NCBI GenBank assembly: GCA_913058295.1
Contig: CAJXRD010000010.1
Span: 1-62,596 of the forward strand
Direction: 5' to 3'
Source: an uncultured Flavobacteriales bacterium
GTDB taxonomy: Bacteria; Bacteroidota; Bacteroidia; Flavobacteriales; Flavobacteriaceae
Length of the DNA: 62,596 nt
Below the pieces are notes generated by a model. It saw nothing but the letters and a program-made list of their open reading frames with translations. It was not told where the DNA came from and searched no databases. Of the stretch, positions 19,666 to 29,043 are shown one piece after another; positions within the stretch are counted from its first letter, which is position 1, and every line of letters begins with the position of its first letter. A program made the translations under genes and the position numbers.

Positions 19666-19699
19666 AAAAGCGTGTTCTGTTAAAAGATCACGCTTTTTT
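19666..19699 (+). terminator. terminator after gltA
   Basis: AAAAGCGTG (19666-19674) pairs with CACGCTTTT (19689-19697) around a 14-base loop, followed by T residues. It lies 19 bases after the gltA stop. Confidence 0.85.
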
Positions 19700-19713
19700 A
19701 ATATAAATCAAGG

Positions 19714-20664
19714 ATGAAAAAGGAAATCAAAATAATTAAAAATAGATCGGATATTGGTGCAGGAACTCGTGGTTCAGACATGGGGATTGATGCCATTGAG
19801 ATTGCAGCAATTGTACAAGAAAACAATTTTTTTAGCCGTTTTGATTTTGAAGATGTAGCCACCGAAAACGAATCTATTTATAATAAGGTTACCAACTCAT
19901 TTGGGAAACGAATTAAAAGTGTTTTTGAACAATGTACTCGTTTGAGCGATGCAGTAGAAAGAAATTTAAACGATGGGAAACTTCCAATAATAATTTCTGG
20001 AGATCACTCTTCCGCTTTAGGAACCATTTCTGGTATTAAGGCAGCAAATCCAGAACAGCGATTGGGTGTGGTTTGGATCGATGCTCATGCCGATATCCAT
20101 TCTCCTTATACTTCTCCTTCTGGAAATATTCATGGAATGCCTTTAGCAGCAGCTATGTCTGAAGATAATATGGACTGTAAAATCAATACCATATCTTCTG
20201 AAACTAAAAAGTATTGGGAAGCCATGAAAAATATAGGCTGTGAAGGTGCAAAGGTCTTAGCTGAAGATGTAGTGTATTTTGGAGTGCGGGATACTGAAGA
20301 GCCAGAAGACAAGCAAATAGAAGCATTAGAGATAAGAAACTATATGGTAAGCGAAGTGCGATATAGAGGCTTAAGTTTTTGTGTAAGTGAAGCATTAGCG
20401 CAATTATCTCATTGCGATCAAATTTACATCTCTTTTGATGTGGATAGTATGGATTGTGACTTGATCTCTTACGGAACAGGAACTCCTGTTGCCAAAGGAT
20501 TTGACCAATTTGAAATTATAGAGATTATCAATCAAATTACCACTTCTAATAAAGTTGCTGCTATAGAATTTGTAGAGGTGAACCCATTACTTGATTTTAA
20601 AGGCAATAAAATGGCAGAAACCGCTTTTGAAGTTTTAGATGAAATAACTAAAAGTTTGGTCTAA
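19714..20664 (+). CDS. arginase family protein
   Basis: A ureohydrolase-fold enzyme that most likely hydrolyses arginine to ornithine and urea (or agmatine to putrescine). The 316 residues carry the manganese motifs: GDHS (96-99, His98), DAHADIH (123-129), and FDVDSMD with Asp242 and Asp244, plus the late VEVNPLLD (Glu288). The familiar PxxxPGTGTP segment is partly changed to DLISYGTGTP. The CtlX-type citrulline hydrolase 2.2 kb away suggests an arginine/citrulline use locus. Specificity between arginase, agmatinase and formimidoylglutamase cannot be settled by reading. Confidence 0.85.
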   Translation: MKKEIKIIKNRSDIGAGTRGSDMGIDAIEIAAIVQENNFFSRFDFEDVATENESIYNKVTNSFGKRIKSVFEQCTRLSDAVERNLNDGKLPIIISGDHSSALGTISGIKAANPEQRLGVVWIDAHADIHSPYTSPSGNIHGMPLAAAMSEDNMDCKINTISSETKKYWEAMKNIGCEGAKVLAEDVVYFGVRDTEEPEDKQIEALEIRNYMVSEVRYRGLSFCVSEALAQLSHCDQIYISFDVDSMDCDLISYGTGTPVAKGFDQFEIIEIINQITTSNKVAAIEFVEVNPLLDFKGNKMAETAFEVLDEITKSLV

Positions 20665-20680
20665 TATTTTTTCAATTGTA

Positions 20681-21130
20681 TTAACGATCCAACAATCGTC
20701 TATGGTAATTTATTTGACCAAGATGATAAGCCAAATGTGTGCTTAAATGCACTAGGAAAAACTCCGTTTGCATTGGGGTATTTTTAAATATAACTAAGCG
20801 GTATTCTTTCTGTAAATCTTCTGTACTTAACTTAGATAGCGTTTCTTTAACCATCGTGATGGTAGCATCTATTTGTTGTATTAATTCTTCTCTGGGAACA
20901 TTTCTTAAAGAAAATTCTAAATCTCGCTTACGTATATAACCTGTGTTGCCAAGTTCAGCACCTACAAAAGCATTCAAATTACCAATAAGGTGCAAACATA
21001 AATTCCCTGCAGTATTGTTAATGGTGTCTTCTAAAAGCCACATGTTTTTTTCGAGGGTGTATGCTTCTAGTTCTGTTTTTAGTTTGGAAAGGTCTCTAGC
21101 AAATAATTGGGATAAGGTTTCTTGTAACAT
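20681..21130 (-). CDS. DinB/YfiT-like putative metal-dependent protein
   Basis: A 149-residue four-helix protein of the DinB superfamily (DUF1572-like). Histidines suited to bind a divalent metal appear in CLHLIGNLNAF (about 45-55) and in LSTHLAYHLGQINYHRR near the C-terminus, the typical spacing of the family. Members include thiol S-transferases acting with mycothiol or bacillithiol, but the substrate here is unknown. It converges on the arginase-family gene with 16 bases between stops and no obvious terminator. Confidence 0.75.
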   Translation of the reverse strand: MLQETLSQLFARDLSKLKTELEAYTLEKNMWLLEDTINNTAGNLCLHLIGNLNAFVGAELGNTGYIRKRDLEFSLRNVPREELIQQIDATITMVKETLSKLSTEDLQKEYRLVIFKNTPMQTEFFLVHLSTHLAYHLGQINYHRRLLDR

Positions 21131-21184
21131 ATAGAATAGTGTGGGAGTTTTAAATTGGATTTCAATTTTTTGATTTGATCTTTT

Positions 21185-22573
21185 TTACTTCTTCAATATG
21201 CGTTTGGTAATTTGCATTCCGTTTTCTGTAGTTATTTTTGCAAAATACAATCCGGTAGCGATGCTACTAAAATCTAATATTGTTTGCTTATTGGCTTGCT
21301 TTTGGAACAGTAACTTCCCTGTATTGTCGTACACCCAAATTTTGAAATGTCCAAGGTTGGTTTCTATCGTTGCATTATGTATTACGGGGTTTGGGGTAAC
21401 GGAGATAAAAGGGTTCAGGCTCTCTTCAGAAATACCCAAAGTGCCACCTATTATATTTATAGAGCCGTCCGGGTTGAAAGGGTCGGACCATTTTTCATTC
21501 GTATAGATATCTGTACCGCTAAGAGTCTTCAAAAATGCAACAAGGTCTTGCTTTTGACCTTCGGTAAGATTTAGTTGTTGAGGCTCACCATTGACATCTG
21601 TTAACCGGGTGTCTAAATTAGTATTAGCAGGGTTGTTTGGAATATTGTTGTAATGATTAATCACCTCTAAAAGACTCGTAAAACTACCATCGTGCATTAG
21701 TGGACTATTTAAGCTTCCATCCGGGTTTACAAGATTTCTAAGGGATGGTGGGTTGGTAATTGTTAAATCTATTTCACCAGGTATTCCAGCTACGGTGATT
21801 ACACCATTATTTTGAGAATGTATGCCAATGGAAAATTCGGGAGGATTATGACAATCTGCACAACCAGTACCCGCATCAGGAGTGTTTATAAATAAATGCT
21901 TACCCCTATTCTCTTGGTCTGTAAAATTTGGAAAAGGTTCACTTGTGTTGCTTACTTGCATAAAGCCTTCATCGAATCGGGAATCGAAGGATTGTATGCT
22001 TCTTAAAAATTGAGCTAAGGCTAGTTGCATGCGGTTTTCTGTGATTTCTGTATCGCCAAATGCAAAGCCGAAAAGGGTATTGTAATACTCAATACCTTCT
22101 AAATGATTTATAAGATTCTCTATACTAGGATCACCATTGGCACCGCTGTATCCCATTTCTACGTGGTCTTGTATGGGCATGGTTGTCTGAGCTTCCAGTG
22201 TTTCTGCGCGTTCGTCCCAAAAAAAATGTACCTCGCGTGAAAATCTAGTATTTACAAGTCGCGGGGAATGTCTGGCTGTAAGGCCATTAACCCCAATGCT
22301 CTGAACGTTTGGATCGCCAAAAGCGCGATCTTGGTGATGACAACTAGCACATGCTATGGTACCATCGCTAGAAAGATTTTTGTCATAGAAAAGAACTCGT
22401 CCCAAGGTAGCTGCTTTGTCATTAATGGGGTTGCCATCGGTATTGTCATTGGAAATGTAGTCTGGAATATCCTGATTAGCATAATTAAAAAGGTTATCCA
22501 AATCAATGGTAGCACTCATCAATACCGACCCAAGAGCCAATAAGAGTAGAGAGCTTATTAATTTGTTTTTCAT
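21185..22573 (-). CDS. di-heme cytochrome c peroxidase with T9SS sorting domain
   Basis: The 462-residue product has a signal peptide (MKNKLISSLLLLALGSVLMSA), two heme c sites (CASCHHQ, Cys75-His79; CADCHNP, Cys238-His242) and the CCP/MauG-family fold (PRLVNTRFSREVHFFWDERAETLEAQ). The last ~75 residues form a type A T9SS sorting domain (SVTPNPV ... ATGLYFAKI ... TKRILKK), predicting outer-membrane export rather than a periplasmic location. The frame is open further to 22642, but that ATG overlaps a TAnnTTTG promoter box, so the ATG at 22573, which starts the signal peptide, is the real start. Confidence 0.93.
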   Translation of the reverse strand: MKNKLISSLLLLALGSVLMSATIDLDNLFNYANQDIPDYISNDNTDGNPINDKAATLGRVLFYDKNLSSDGTIACASCHHQDRAFGDPNVQSIGVNGLTARHSPRLVNTRFSREVHFFWDERAETLEAQTTMPIQDHVEMGYSGANGDPSIENLINHLEGIEYYNTLFGFAFGDTEITENRMQLALAQFLRSIQSFDSRFDEGFMQVSNTSEPFPNFTDQENRGKHLFINTPDAGTGCADCHNPPEFSIGIHSQNNGVITVAGIPGEIDLTITNPPSLRNLVNPDGSLNSPLMHDGSFTSLLEVINHYNNIPNNPANTNLDTRLTDVNGEPQQLNLTEGQKQDLVAFLKTLSGTDIYTNEKWSDPFNPDGSINIIGGTLGISEESLNPFISVTPNPVIHNATIETNLGHFKIWVYDNTGKLLFQKQANKQTILDFSSIATGLYFAKITTENGMQITKRILKK

Positions 22574-22639
22574 AAAAGGTCGTTCTTGAAAATGATTGGC
22601 TCTAGGAAAACATGCCCTTTTGAACATGTGCCTTTGTGC

Positions 22640-22647
22640 CAAAGATA
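22640..22647 (-). promoter_or_regulatory. -7 element for the cytochrome c peroxidase gene
   Basis: On the minus strand TATCTTTG matches TAnnTTTG exactly. A start near 22636 would give a leader of about 63 bases. The box rules out the upstream ATG at 22642. Confidence 0.6.
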
Positions 22648-22825
22648 AGAATTTTATTGTTTAAATATTGTTAATAGCTAAGGGGTATAAACCTCTTTCG
22701 TTCTTGTACTATTGTGTTCTATTGTCAAGATAAAGGGAGTTTTAATAAACTTTTTCATTTTTAAACGGAGGTTTTTTTAATTTGAGTCAGAATGAAAATT
22801 CTCCTTTTAGATTTCATAAAATGTT

Positions 22826-22833
22826 TATTTTTG
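22826..22833 (+). promoter_or_regulatory. -7 element for ctlX
   Basis: TATTTTTG matches TAnnTTTG exactly, 16 bases before the ATG at 22850. The upstream -33 element is unclear (TTTT at 22805-22808). Confidence 0.5.
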
Positions 22834-22849
22834 TGCTTTAATTTAAACG

Positions 22850-23782
22850 ATGCAACAAATAACCAATACGCTGTTAATGATTCGTCCGGTTGCCTACCGT
22901 ATGAACGAGCAAACTGCTGTAAATAATTATTTTCAGAAAGAGCTAGAACTTAGCAATATTGCTATTAATGAAAGAGCTCAACAAGAATTTGATGCTTTTG
23001 TAGAAAAGCTTCGTGCTATTGGGGTACAGGTGATTGTAGAAAACGATAAAATAGAAATGGACACTCCAGATTCTATTTTTCCAAATAACTGGGTGAGCTT
23101 TCATGAAAATGGAGATGTTGCCTTATATCCTATGTTTGCAGAAAACAGACGTAGAGAGCGTAGAGAAGATGTCTTAACACGATTGGAAGAAGAAGGCTTT
23201 GTAATTGAGCAATTGATAGATTATAGTACTGCAGAAGCCGAAGGCTACTTTTTAGAAGGCACCGGAAGTTTGTTATTAGATCGTGTAAACCGAAAGGCAT
23301 ATTGCTCTTTATCGCCCCGAGCAGACGAAGATTTAGTGATTGAGTTTTGCGAAGATTTTGAATATACTCCGGTTTTGTTTTCTTCCAAGCAGACTGTAAA
23401 TGGAAAACGATTGCCTATTTACCATACCAATGTATTAATGGTTTTGGGTGAGGATATTGCTATTATTTGTTTGAATTCTATCGACAGTAAGTCTGAAAAG
23501 AAAATGCTGATACAGAATCTAAAAGAAGATGGGAAAGAGATTGTAAAGATTTCCGAATCTCAAATGCAACAATTTGCGGGCAATATGCTACAGGTAAAAG
23601 GAGCCGACGAGAAAAAGTATATGGTGATGAGTACAGCTGCTTTTCGTAGTTTAACCCAAAATCAAATTGCAATTATTGAAAAACATAGTCCGATTGTCCA
23701 TAGTAATTTAAGCACTATAGAAACTTGTGGCGGCGGAAGCGCTCGTTGTATGATGGCAGAAGTGTTCCTTCCTAAATCTTGA
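22850..23782 (+). CDS. ctlX: citrulline hydrolase CtlX / amidinotransferase-fold protein
   Basis: A guanidino-group-modifying enzyme of the pentein fold. The 310 residues show the family substrate motif IFPNNWVSFH (about 73-82), LEGTGSLLLDR, the catalytic His in IYHTNVLM, and the catalytic Cys near the C-terminus in CGGGSARCMMAEVF (Cys300 by position). CtlX of Francisella converts citrulline to ornithine; this assignment is by similarity I recall. It fits the arginase-family gene nearby, both leading to ornithine. Other members are labelled amidinotransferase, so specificity is uncertain. Confidence 0.85.
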   Translation: MQQITNTLLMIRPVAYRMNEQTAVNNYFQKELELSNIAINERAQQEFDAFVEKLRAIGVQVIVENDKIEMDTPDSIFPNNWVSFHENGDVALYPMFAENRRRERREDVLTRLEEEGFVIEQLIDYSTAEAEGYFLEGTGSLLLDRVNRKAYCSLSPRADEDLVIEFCEDFEYTPVLFSSKQTVNGKRLPIYHTNVLMVLGEDIAIICLNSIDSKSEKKMLIQNLKEDGKEIVKISESQMQQFAGNMLQVKGADEKKYMVMSTAAFRSLTQNQIAIIEKHSPIVHSNLSTIETCGGGSARCMMAEVFLPKS

Positions 23783-23788
23783 TGTGCT

Positions 23789-23880
23789 CTGAGCTTGTCG
23801 AAGAGTAATAAAGTAAAGTGTTTCTAACTTCTCGATAAAATTCCGATACTGCTTTCTAGCGGTATCAGAATCACTCGAAG
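23789..23880. repeat. REP-like palindromic element
   Basis: This gap between convergent ctlX and marC contains CTGAGCTTGTCGAAG (23789-23803) and then an imperfect palindrome. TTCCGATACTGC (23841-23852) pairs with GCGGTATCAGAA (23859-23870) around TTTCTA, with one mismatch and one G-U pair; CTTC and GAAG lie at its outer edges (23828-23831, 23877-23880). Similar words recur between genes in other flavobacterial genomes as I recall, suggesting a dispersed repeat that may also act as a terminator. No second copy is in this window. Confidence 0.45.
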
Positions 23881-23901
23881 ACTATCACATTTTAATTAGA
23901 G

Positions 23902-24534
23902 TTAAATATTCATTGTTTTAAAAATATTTAAAACTGCTCCAATAATATATTCTACTCCAATAGCAATTACAATAAACCCAACAATTCTTGAGATTGCATT
24001 GATCCCTGATGCTCCTAAGAATTTTGTGATTAGAAAAGAACTTCTTAAAATAAAGTAGGTGCAAATTCCAACAACAATAATAGCAGCAACGATGATTAAT
24101 ATATCTTGTGTTATCGAATATTCCTGACTGAAAGTAATTAATAAAGAAATGGATCCAGGGCCTGCTAGCATCGGAATGGCTAAAGGAGTTAGAGAGAATT
24201 TTTCTCGAGTACTCAAATCTTTTCTTACTCTTTTGTTTTTCATTCCCTTATGTTTCGAAAACTCACCTTTCAATAAAGCAAAACCAGAAGTAGCAATAAT
24301 TAATCCACCTGCAATTCGGAGTGCGTTTAAACTAATTCCAAAAAAGGCAAGCATAAAGGTGCCTGCGAAAAAAGAGATAGCAAGGATAGCGATGATGTTA
24401 ATAGCGGTTAATAAAGCAGTGCTATTTCGTTCTTTTGTGCTTTCTTCACTAGTTAATCCTACAAATACGGGAACGGTTCCCAGAGGGTTTATGATGGAGA
24501 ATAAGGAGGCAAATGCAAATAAAAATAATTCCAT
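23902..24534 (-). CDS. MarC family membrane protein
   Basis: A 210-residue polytopic inner-membrane protein with six hydrophobic segments. Family landmarks are the N-terminal FSIINPLGTVPVFVGLT and the middle TPLAIPMLAGPGSISLLI. The role of MarC proteins is not established, despite the historic link to antibiotic resistance. It appears monocistronic and lies divergent from argS. Confidence 0.88.
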   Translation of the reverse strand: MELFLFAFASLFSIINPLGTVPVFVGLTSEESTKERNSTALLTAINIIAILAISFFAGTFMLAFFGISLNALRIAGGLIIATSGFALLKGEFSKHKGMKNKRVRKDLSTREKFSLTPLAIPMLAGPGSISLLITFSQEYSITQDILIIVAAIIVVGICTYFILRSSFLITKFLGASGINAISRIVGFIVIAIGVEYIIGAVLNIFKTMNI

Positions 24535-24655
24535 TGTTTTTTCTGCAAATTAAGCTTAGAATACAATTTCGAAGATTAGGAAAAGGTTACTTTATGGTAT
24601 TTAAAAGGTTAATTTAAAGCTTGCTATTCTTATAAAATAGAATGCTAAAATCTCC

Positions 24656-24663
24656 TATCTTTG
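24656..24663 (+). promoter_or_regulatory. -7 element for argS
   Basis: TATCTTTG matches TAnnTTTG exactly, 19 bases before the ATG at 24683. No good TTG lies at the expected distance upstream. Confidence 0.55.
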
Positions 24664-24682
24664 CATTTTTAAAATATACCCA

Positions 24683-26461
24683 ATGACACTTCAGGAAACA
24701 CTGGAAAAACAAATAAAACAAGCGATACATACTTTGTATAATGCCGATTTAGAAACGGTAGAATTTCAGGCTACGCGCAAAGACTTTGAAGGCGATATTA
24801 CCGTAGTAGTTTTTCCGATGTTGAGAGTTGTTAAAGGAAATCCTGTGCAAATTGGTGAAGCTATTGGGAACTATTTAGTGGAACATGTAGAAGAGGTTAC
24901 TAAATTTAATGTGGTAAAAGGTTTTTTAAACTTGGTGTTGAGTGATGCCTATTTTTTAAACTTTTTTAATGGTATTGAAGACTTTTCAGAATTTGGAAAA
25001 CTAAGTGGAGATAAAGAAACCATTATGGTAGAATACTCTTCACCAAATACTAATAAACCACTACATTTAGGGCATATTCGAAATATATTGTTAGGTTATT
25101 CTGTTGCTGAAATATTAAAAGCTTCTGGAAAGAAATCTTATAAAACACAAATTATCAATGATCGTGGGATTCATATTTGTAAAAGTATGTTGGCTTGGGA
25201 ACGTTTTGGAAATGGAGAAACTCCAGAAAGCACCGGATTAAAAGGAGATAAATTGGTTGGTAATTACTATGTAAAATTCGACCAAGAATATAAAAAGGAA
25301 ATTGCTCAATTAATTTCAGAAGGACTTTCAGAAAAAGAAGCTAAACTTAAAGCTCCTTCTTTGTTGGAAGCACAAGCAATGTTATTAAAATGGGAAGCTG
25401 GGGATGAAGAAGTAGTAGCGCTGTGGAAAAAAATGAATGCTTGGGTTTATGATGGTTTCGATAAAACCTATGCTTCTTTAGGCGTGAATTTTGATAAATT
25501 ATATTATGAAAGCAATACCTATTTGTTAGGTAAAGAAGTGATAAAAGAAGGTTTGTCTAAAAATGTCTTTATTCAAAAAGAAGATGGTTCTATTTGGTGT
25601 GATTTAACCGAGGATGGATTAGATGAGAAAATAGTGCAGCGTAGTGATGGTACTGCGGTATATATGACCCAAGATATTGGTACTGCCATACAACGTGTAA
25701 AGGATTATCAAGATATTACCGGTATGATTTATACCGTAGGTAACGAACAAGATTACCATTTTAAAGTACTGTTTTTAATCTTGAAGAAATTGGGTTATCA
25801 ATGGGCAGAGCATTTGTATCATTTAAGTTATGGGATGGTGGATTTACCTTCTGGAAAAATGAAGTCTCGAGAAGGAACGGTTGTTGATGCAGATGATTTA
25901 ATTTACGATATGTCTCAGACCGCTAAAAAGATTAGCGAAGAATTAGGGAAAATTGATGAATTTTCTGAAGATGAAAAAGAAAGCTTATATCAAACTATAG
26001 GTTTGGGTGCTTTAAAATATTATATCTTAAAAGTAGACCCTAAAAAACGAATTCTATTTAATCCTGAAGAGAGTGTAGATTTTCAAGGGAATACGGGTCC
26101 GTTTATACAGTATACCTATGCTCGTATTCAATCGATATTACGAAAAGCTACATCGCTTGGAATAAAAGAAGAAACTTTGTCTGTAGTCGAAATGCATCCA
26201 AAAGAAAAAGAACTGATAAAGCAATTGCAATTATTTCCTGAAACCATTCAACAAGCTGGAGCACAATACAGTCCTGCATTAGTTGCTAATTATACTTATG
26301 AATTGGTGAAATCTTTCAATTCTTTTTATCAAAATGTATCTATTTTAGGTGCAGATAATGAGGTAGAGAAAAGTTTTAGAATCCAACTTTCACAAGCAGT
26401 TTCAGATGTAATTAAAACTTCTTTTGGCTTGTTAGGGATTCAAGTGCCAAATAGAATGTAG
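24683..26461 (+). CDS. argS: arginyl-tRNA synthetase
   Basis: Charges tRNA-Arg. The 592 residues have an N-terminal additional domain (about 1-110), the class I signature SSPNTNKPLHLGHIRN (about 116-131; HIGH equivalent HLGH), the tRNA-lysidine-free KMSKS-like KMKSREG, and a DALR anticodon-binding domain ending GIQVPNRM, the usual ArgS tail. It is monocistronic and converges with the TonB receptor gene, with a 29-base gap. Confidence 0.97.
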   Translation: MTLQETLEKQIKQAIHTLYNADLETVEFQATRKDFEGDITVVVFPMLRVVKGNPVQIGEAIGNYLVEHVEEVTKFNVVKGFLNLVLSDAYFLNFFNGIEDFSEFGKLSGDKETIMVEYSSPNTNKPLHLGHIRNILLGYSVAEILKASGKKSYKTQIINDRGIHICKSMLAWERFGNGETPESTGLKGDKLVGNYYVKFDQEYKKEIAQLISEGLSEKEAKLKAPSLLEAQAMLLKWEAGDEEVVALWKKMNAWVYDGFDKTYASLGVNFDKLYYESNTYLLGKEVIKEGLSKNVFIQKEDGSIWCDLTEDGLDEKIVQRSDGTAVYMTQDIGTAIQRVKDYQDITGMIYTVGNEQDYHFKVLFLILKKLGYQWAEHLYHLSYGMVDLPSGKMKSREGTVVDADDLIYDMSQTAKKISEELGKIDEFSEDEKESLYQTIGLGALKYYILKVDPKKRILFNPEESVDFQGNTGPFIQYTYARIQSILRKATSLGIKEETLSVVEMHPKEKELIKQLQLFPETIQQAGAQYSPALVANYTYELVKSFNSFYQNVSILGADNEVEKSFRIQLSQAVSDVIKTSFGLLGIQVPNRM

Positions 26462-26490
26462 TTGGAATATTAACAATAACATTTTTCAGA

Positions 26491-29043
26491 TTAAAACAAT
26501 ATTTGAAACGATATATTAGGAGTAAAGCCTAATGATATTTCATTAATTCTGTTTACTTCTAATTTTCCTTCACCATCACTAATTACAGTATATCTAGTAT
26601 TCAGTATATTCTCTCTATTAAATATATTTAAGAGGGCTAAATTAAATTTTGTTTCTACTCCATCAGAAATCTTCCACCGATATTCAGCAGAAATATTAGA
26701 CCTAAAATAATCTGGAAGGCGTTCAGCATTTGGTTCGTCAAAATTAATAATATTTACCCCGTCAACACTGATAATTTCATTTCCTTCTACCGGTATGGTA
26801 TTTGGTTTTCCGCTATGCCATATAAAACCTAAAGAGACTTTAAATTTATTATATATATAGGTTCCAGCAAGATTCACAGAATGCCTTACATCTATATTGT
26901 TAGGGAATTCTGAAGGGCTTAAATCTTCAAAAGTATAGTCGTTTTCCATATAAGTATAGCTTAACCAAGTACTAAAAGATTGCGTTTTTTTATTAATAGT
27001 AAATTCTGCACCCTTTACATCATAACTCCCTGTGGATTTTATAAACTGATATTGGTTCTGAAAACCCTGAGTTGATGTCGTAATTCCTTCGGTGTTTTTA
27101 TAAAAACCTTCTAAATTTAAAAACCAGCTATCCTTGTTATACATAAAACCAAGGGATACCTGTTTGCTTTCTATAATTGGAAAATCATTCTCATTTGCTA
27201 AAACCCATCGCCTCTTTTCTAGACCTAAAAAATCACTCTGAAAATCAATACGTTGGCTGGTAGTTTGATTTTTGAATTCACCTAAAAACTCAGTAGCAAA
27301 ACCCTTACCTAATTTTTGATGTATGCTTAATCTAGGTTCTACAATAAAGGAAGAGAATTTGGGATAATAGTTTGTTCTTAAACCTACGTTGATATCTGTT
27401 TTTTTATTGGGGCTTAGATAATTTAAATTCCCAAATGCAATATGAGATTGTAAAACATATTTTTCATAGATTCTTAAACGAGGGAAATTAACATCTTGGG
27501 TATTTGAAATTCCAACTTCTGAAAAATGATACCCTGTTTGAACAGAATAATTTTCTGAAATATAAATATCTGCATCTAATTTTACTCCAGTATCTAAGAC
27601 TTCGTTTTCTTGTTTTACTTCCTGAATACTTAAAATGTCCTTATTTAAAGACTTTAAATCATAAGAAGATCCATAAACAAAAGCAGTAGTTTTAATCCTT
27701 GAGGTCCAATATCGATTCCAGGAAATTCCACCTACCGTATTTCTTTGATCAAGAGTACTTGTTTTAGATATGGAAGACTCTAGTATTTTTTCAGTAAAAT
27801 CTAAGGAGTTTTTCATCGTTAGAAAGTTAACCCTAATTTGATCACGTTTGCTTATATCCCAAAGGAGTTTAGTGCTGAAATCATAAAAATTAAAATCTTC
27901 ATCAGCTGAAATTTCAAAGTTTTCTGCTTTAAAGTTACTATTACTTATTTCTGTATCTTGAAAAATTCTATCTGAATAAGAATTGTAAACATTAGTTTCA
28001 ATAAAGTCGTTTAAAGATCTTCTCCCAGAAAACTGGATTCCTAGGTTATCTGTAATGGGGACATTAACATATGCATTAGCACTTATTAAATTAAAGCCAG
28101 CTCCGCCTGTAAAAGATTCGGTTAAATCATTATTTGACCTCATGTCTATTACTCCAGAGACTCCTTCTCCGAATCTTGCCGGAGTTCCGTTTTTATATAC
28201 GGTAACATTATTGGTTAAACTTGGATCAAAGGCTGAAATAAGTCCGAAAAAATGATCATTTTGATACATTTTAATATCGTCCCAAAGTATTAAGCTTTCA
28301 TCGTTAATACCCCCTCTGATATTAATACTAGAAACTTTTTCAGCAACACTTTCTACACCCGGAATCACTTGAATTATTTGCAAAACATCATTGTCTACCT
28401 GTCCTGGGAGTAAACCAAAATTATTAGTGTTTATGGTTGTTGAGCCATTATAGTTTTTTTCGATTCCTTTTGTAAAATAGTTAGAAAGGAAAACTTGTTT
28501 TAGTTCAGAAACCTTTAGCTTCATTGCAAGTGGTGTGCAATCCTCTTTTTGTAAATCTGCAGTCTGAATAATTAAATCTTCAAAACCCAGGAAACTAATT
28601 ACTATTCTCTTTTTTTTAATTGATACAGGAAGGTAGAATTTCCCTTCGGAATCTGTAGAGGTAATAAATGAGTGGTTTGCTGTAGAAATTGTAGCTCCAA
28701 CTAGAAAGTTATTGTTTGCTTTGATAATTACAGTTCCACAATAAAATTCATTGGTTTTTTTTTGAACTACTGTTATAAAGCGTTCATCTAATTTTGTGTA
28801 ATTAAAATTGGTATTTTGATTTAAATATTCTAAAGTTTCAATCAGGTTTATTTTTTCAGATGGAACTGCTACTTGAATTCCCTGAATTTTTTCGGTTTCA
28901 AAAGTAAAACGTACCTCGAATTTTTCTTCAACACTTTTTAAAACATCTATGAGAGATTTTTTTTCAGAAGATATTTGCCCATAAATAGTTTGGAAACTAA
29001 AAATGAAAATAAATAATAATAAACTATTGGTGTTCTTTAGCAT
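26491..29043 (-). CDS. TonB-dependent receptor with STN signalling domain
   Basis: An outer-membrane receptor of about 850 residues. In order it has a signal peptide (NSLLLFIFIFSFQTIYG), an STN domain (about 25-90, SLIDVLKSVEEKFEVRFTFE), a carboxypeptidase-regulatory-like domain (about 97-175), a plug with INIRGGINDESLILWDDIKMY, and a barrel ending in phenylalanine (FTPNISFQILF). The STN domain is the part that talks to FecR, encoded just upstream. No SusD partner is present. Starts at 29067 or 29055 are also possible; 29043 was chosen because the signal peptide begins there. It overlaps the fecR stop by 20 bases. Confidence 0.92.
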   Translation of the reverse strand: MLKNTNSLLLFIFIFSFQTIYGQISSEKKSLIDVLKSVEEKFEVRFTFETEKIQGIQVAVPSEKINLIETLEYLNQNTNFNYTKLDERFITVVQKKTNEFYCGTVIIKANNNFLVGATISTANHSFITSTDSEGKFYLPVSIKKKRIVISFLGFEDLIIQTADLQKEDCTPLAMKLKVSELKQVFLSNYFTKGIEKNYNGSTTINTNNFGLLPGQVDNDVLQIIQVIPGVESVAEKVSSINIRGGINDESLILWDDIKMYQNDHFFGLISAFDPSLTNNVTVYKNGTPARFGEGVSGVIDMRSNNDLTESFTGGAGFNLISANAYVNVPITDNLGIQFSGRRSLNDFIETNVYNSYSDRIFQDTEISNSNFKAENFEISADEDFNFYDFSTKLLWDISKRDQIRVNFLTMKNSLDFTEKILESSISKTSTLDQRNTVGGISWNRYWTSRIKTTAFVYGSSYDLKSLNKDILSIQEVKQENEVLDTGVKLDADIYISENYSVQTGYHFSEVGISNTQDVNFPRLRIYEKYVLQSHIAFGNLNYLSPNKKTDINVGLRTNYYPKFSSFIVEPRLSIHQKLGKGFATEFLGEFKNQTTSQRIDFQSDFLGLEKRRWVLANENDFPIIESKQVSLGFMYNKDSWFLNLEGFYKNTEGITTSTQGFQNQYQFIKSTGSYDVKGAEFTINKKTQSFSTWLSYTYMENDYTFEDLSPSEFPNNIDVRHSVNLAGTYIYNKFKVSLGFIWHSGKPNTIPVEGNEIISVDGVNIINFDEPNAERLPDYFRSNISAEYRWKISDGVETKFNLALLNIFNRENILNTRYTVISDGEGKLEVNRINEISLGFTPNISFQILF

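Noticed and set aside
22574-22642. Longer start for the cytochrome c peroxidase
   Set aside because: The extension precedes a normal signal peptide and its ATG overlaps the gene's own TAnnTTTG promoter box.
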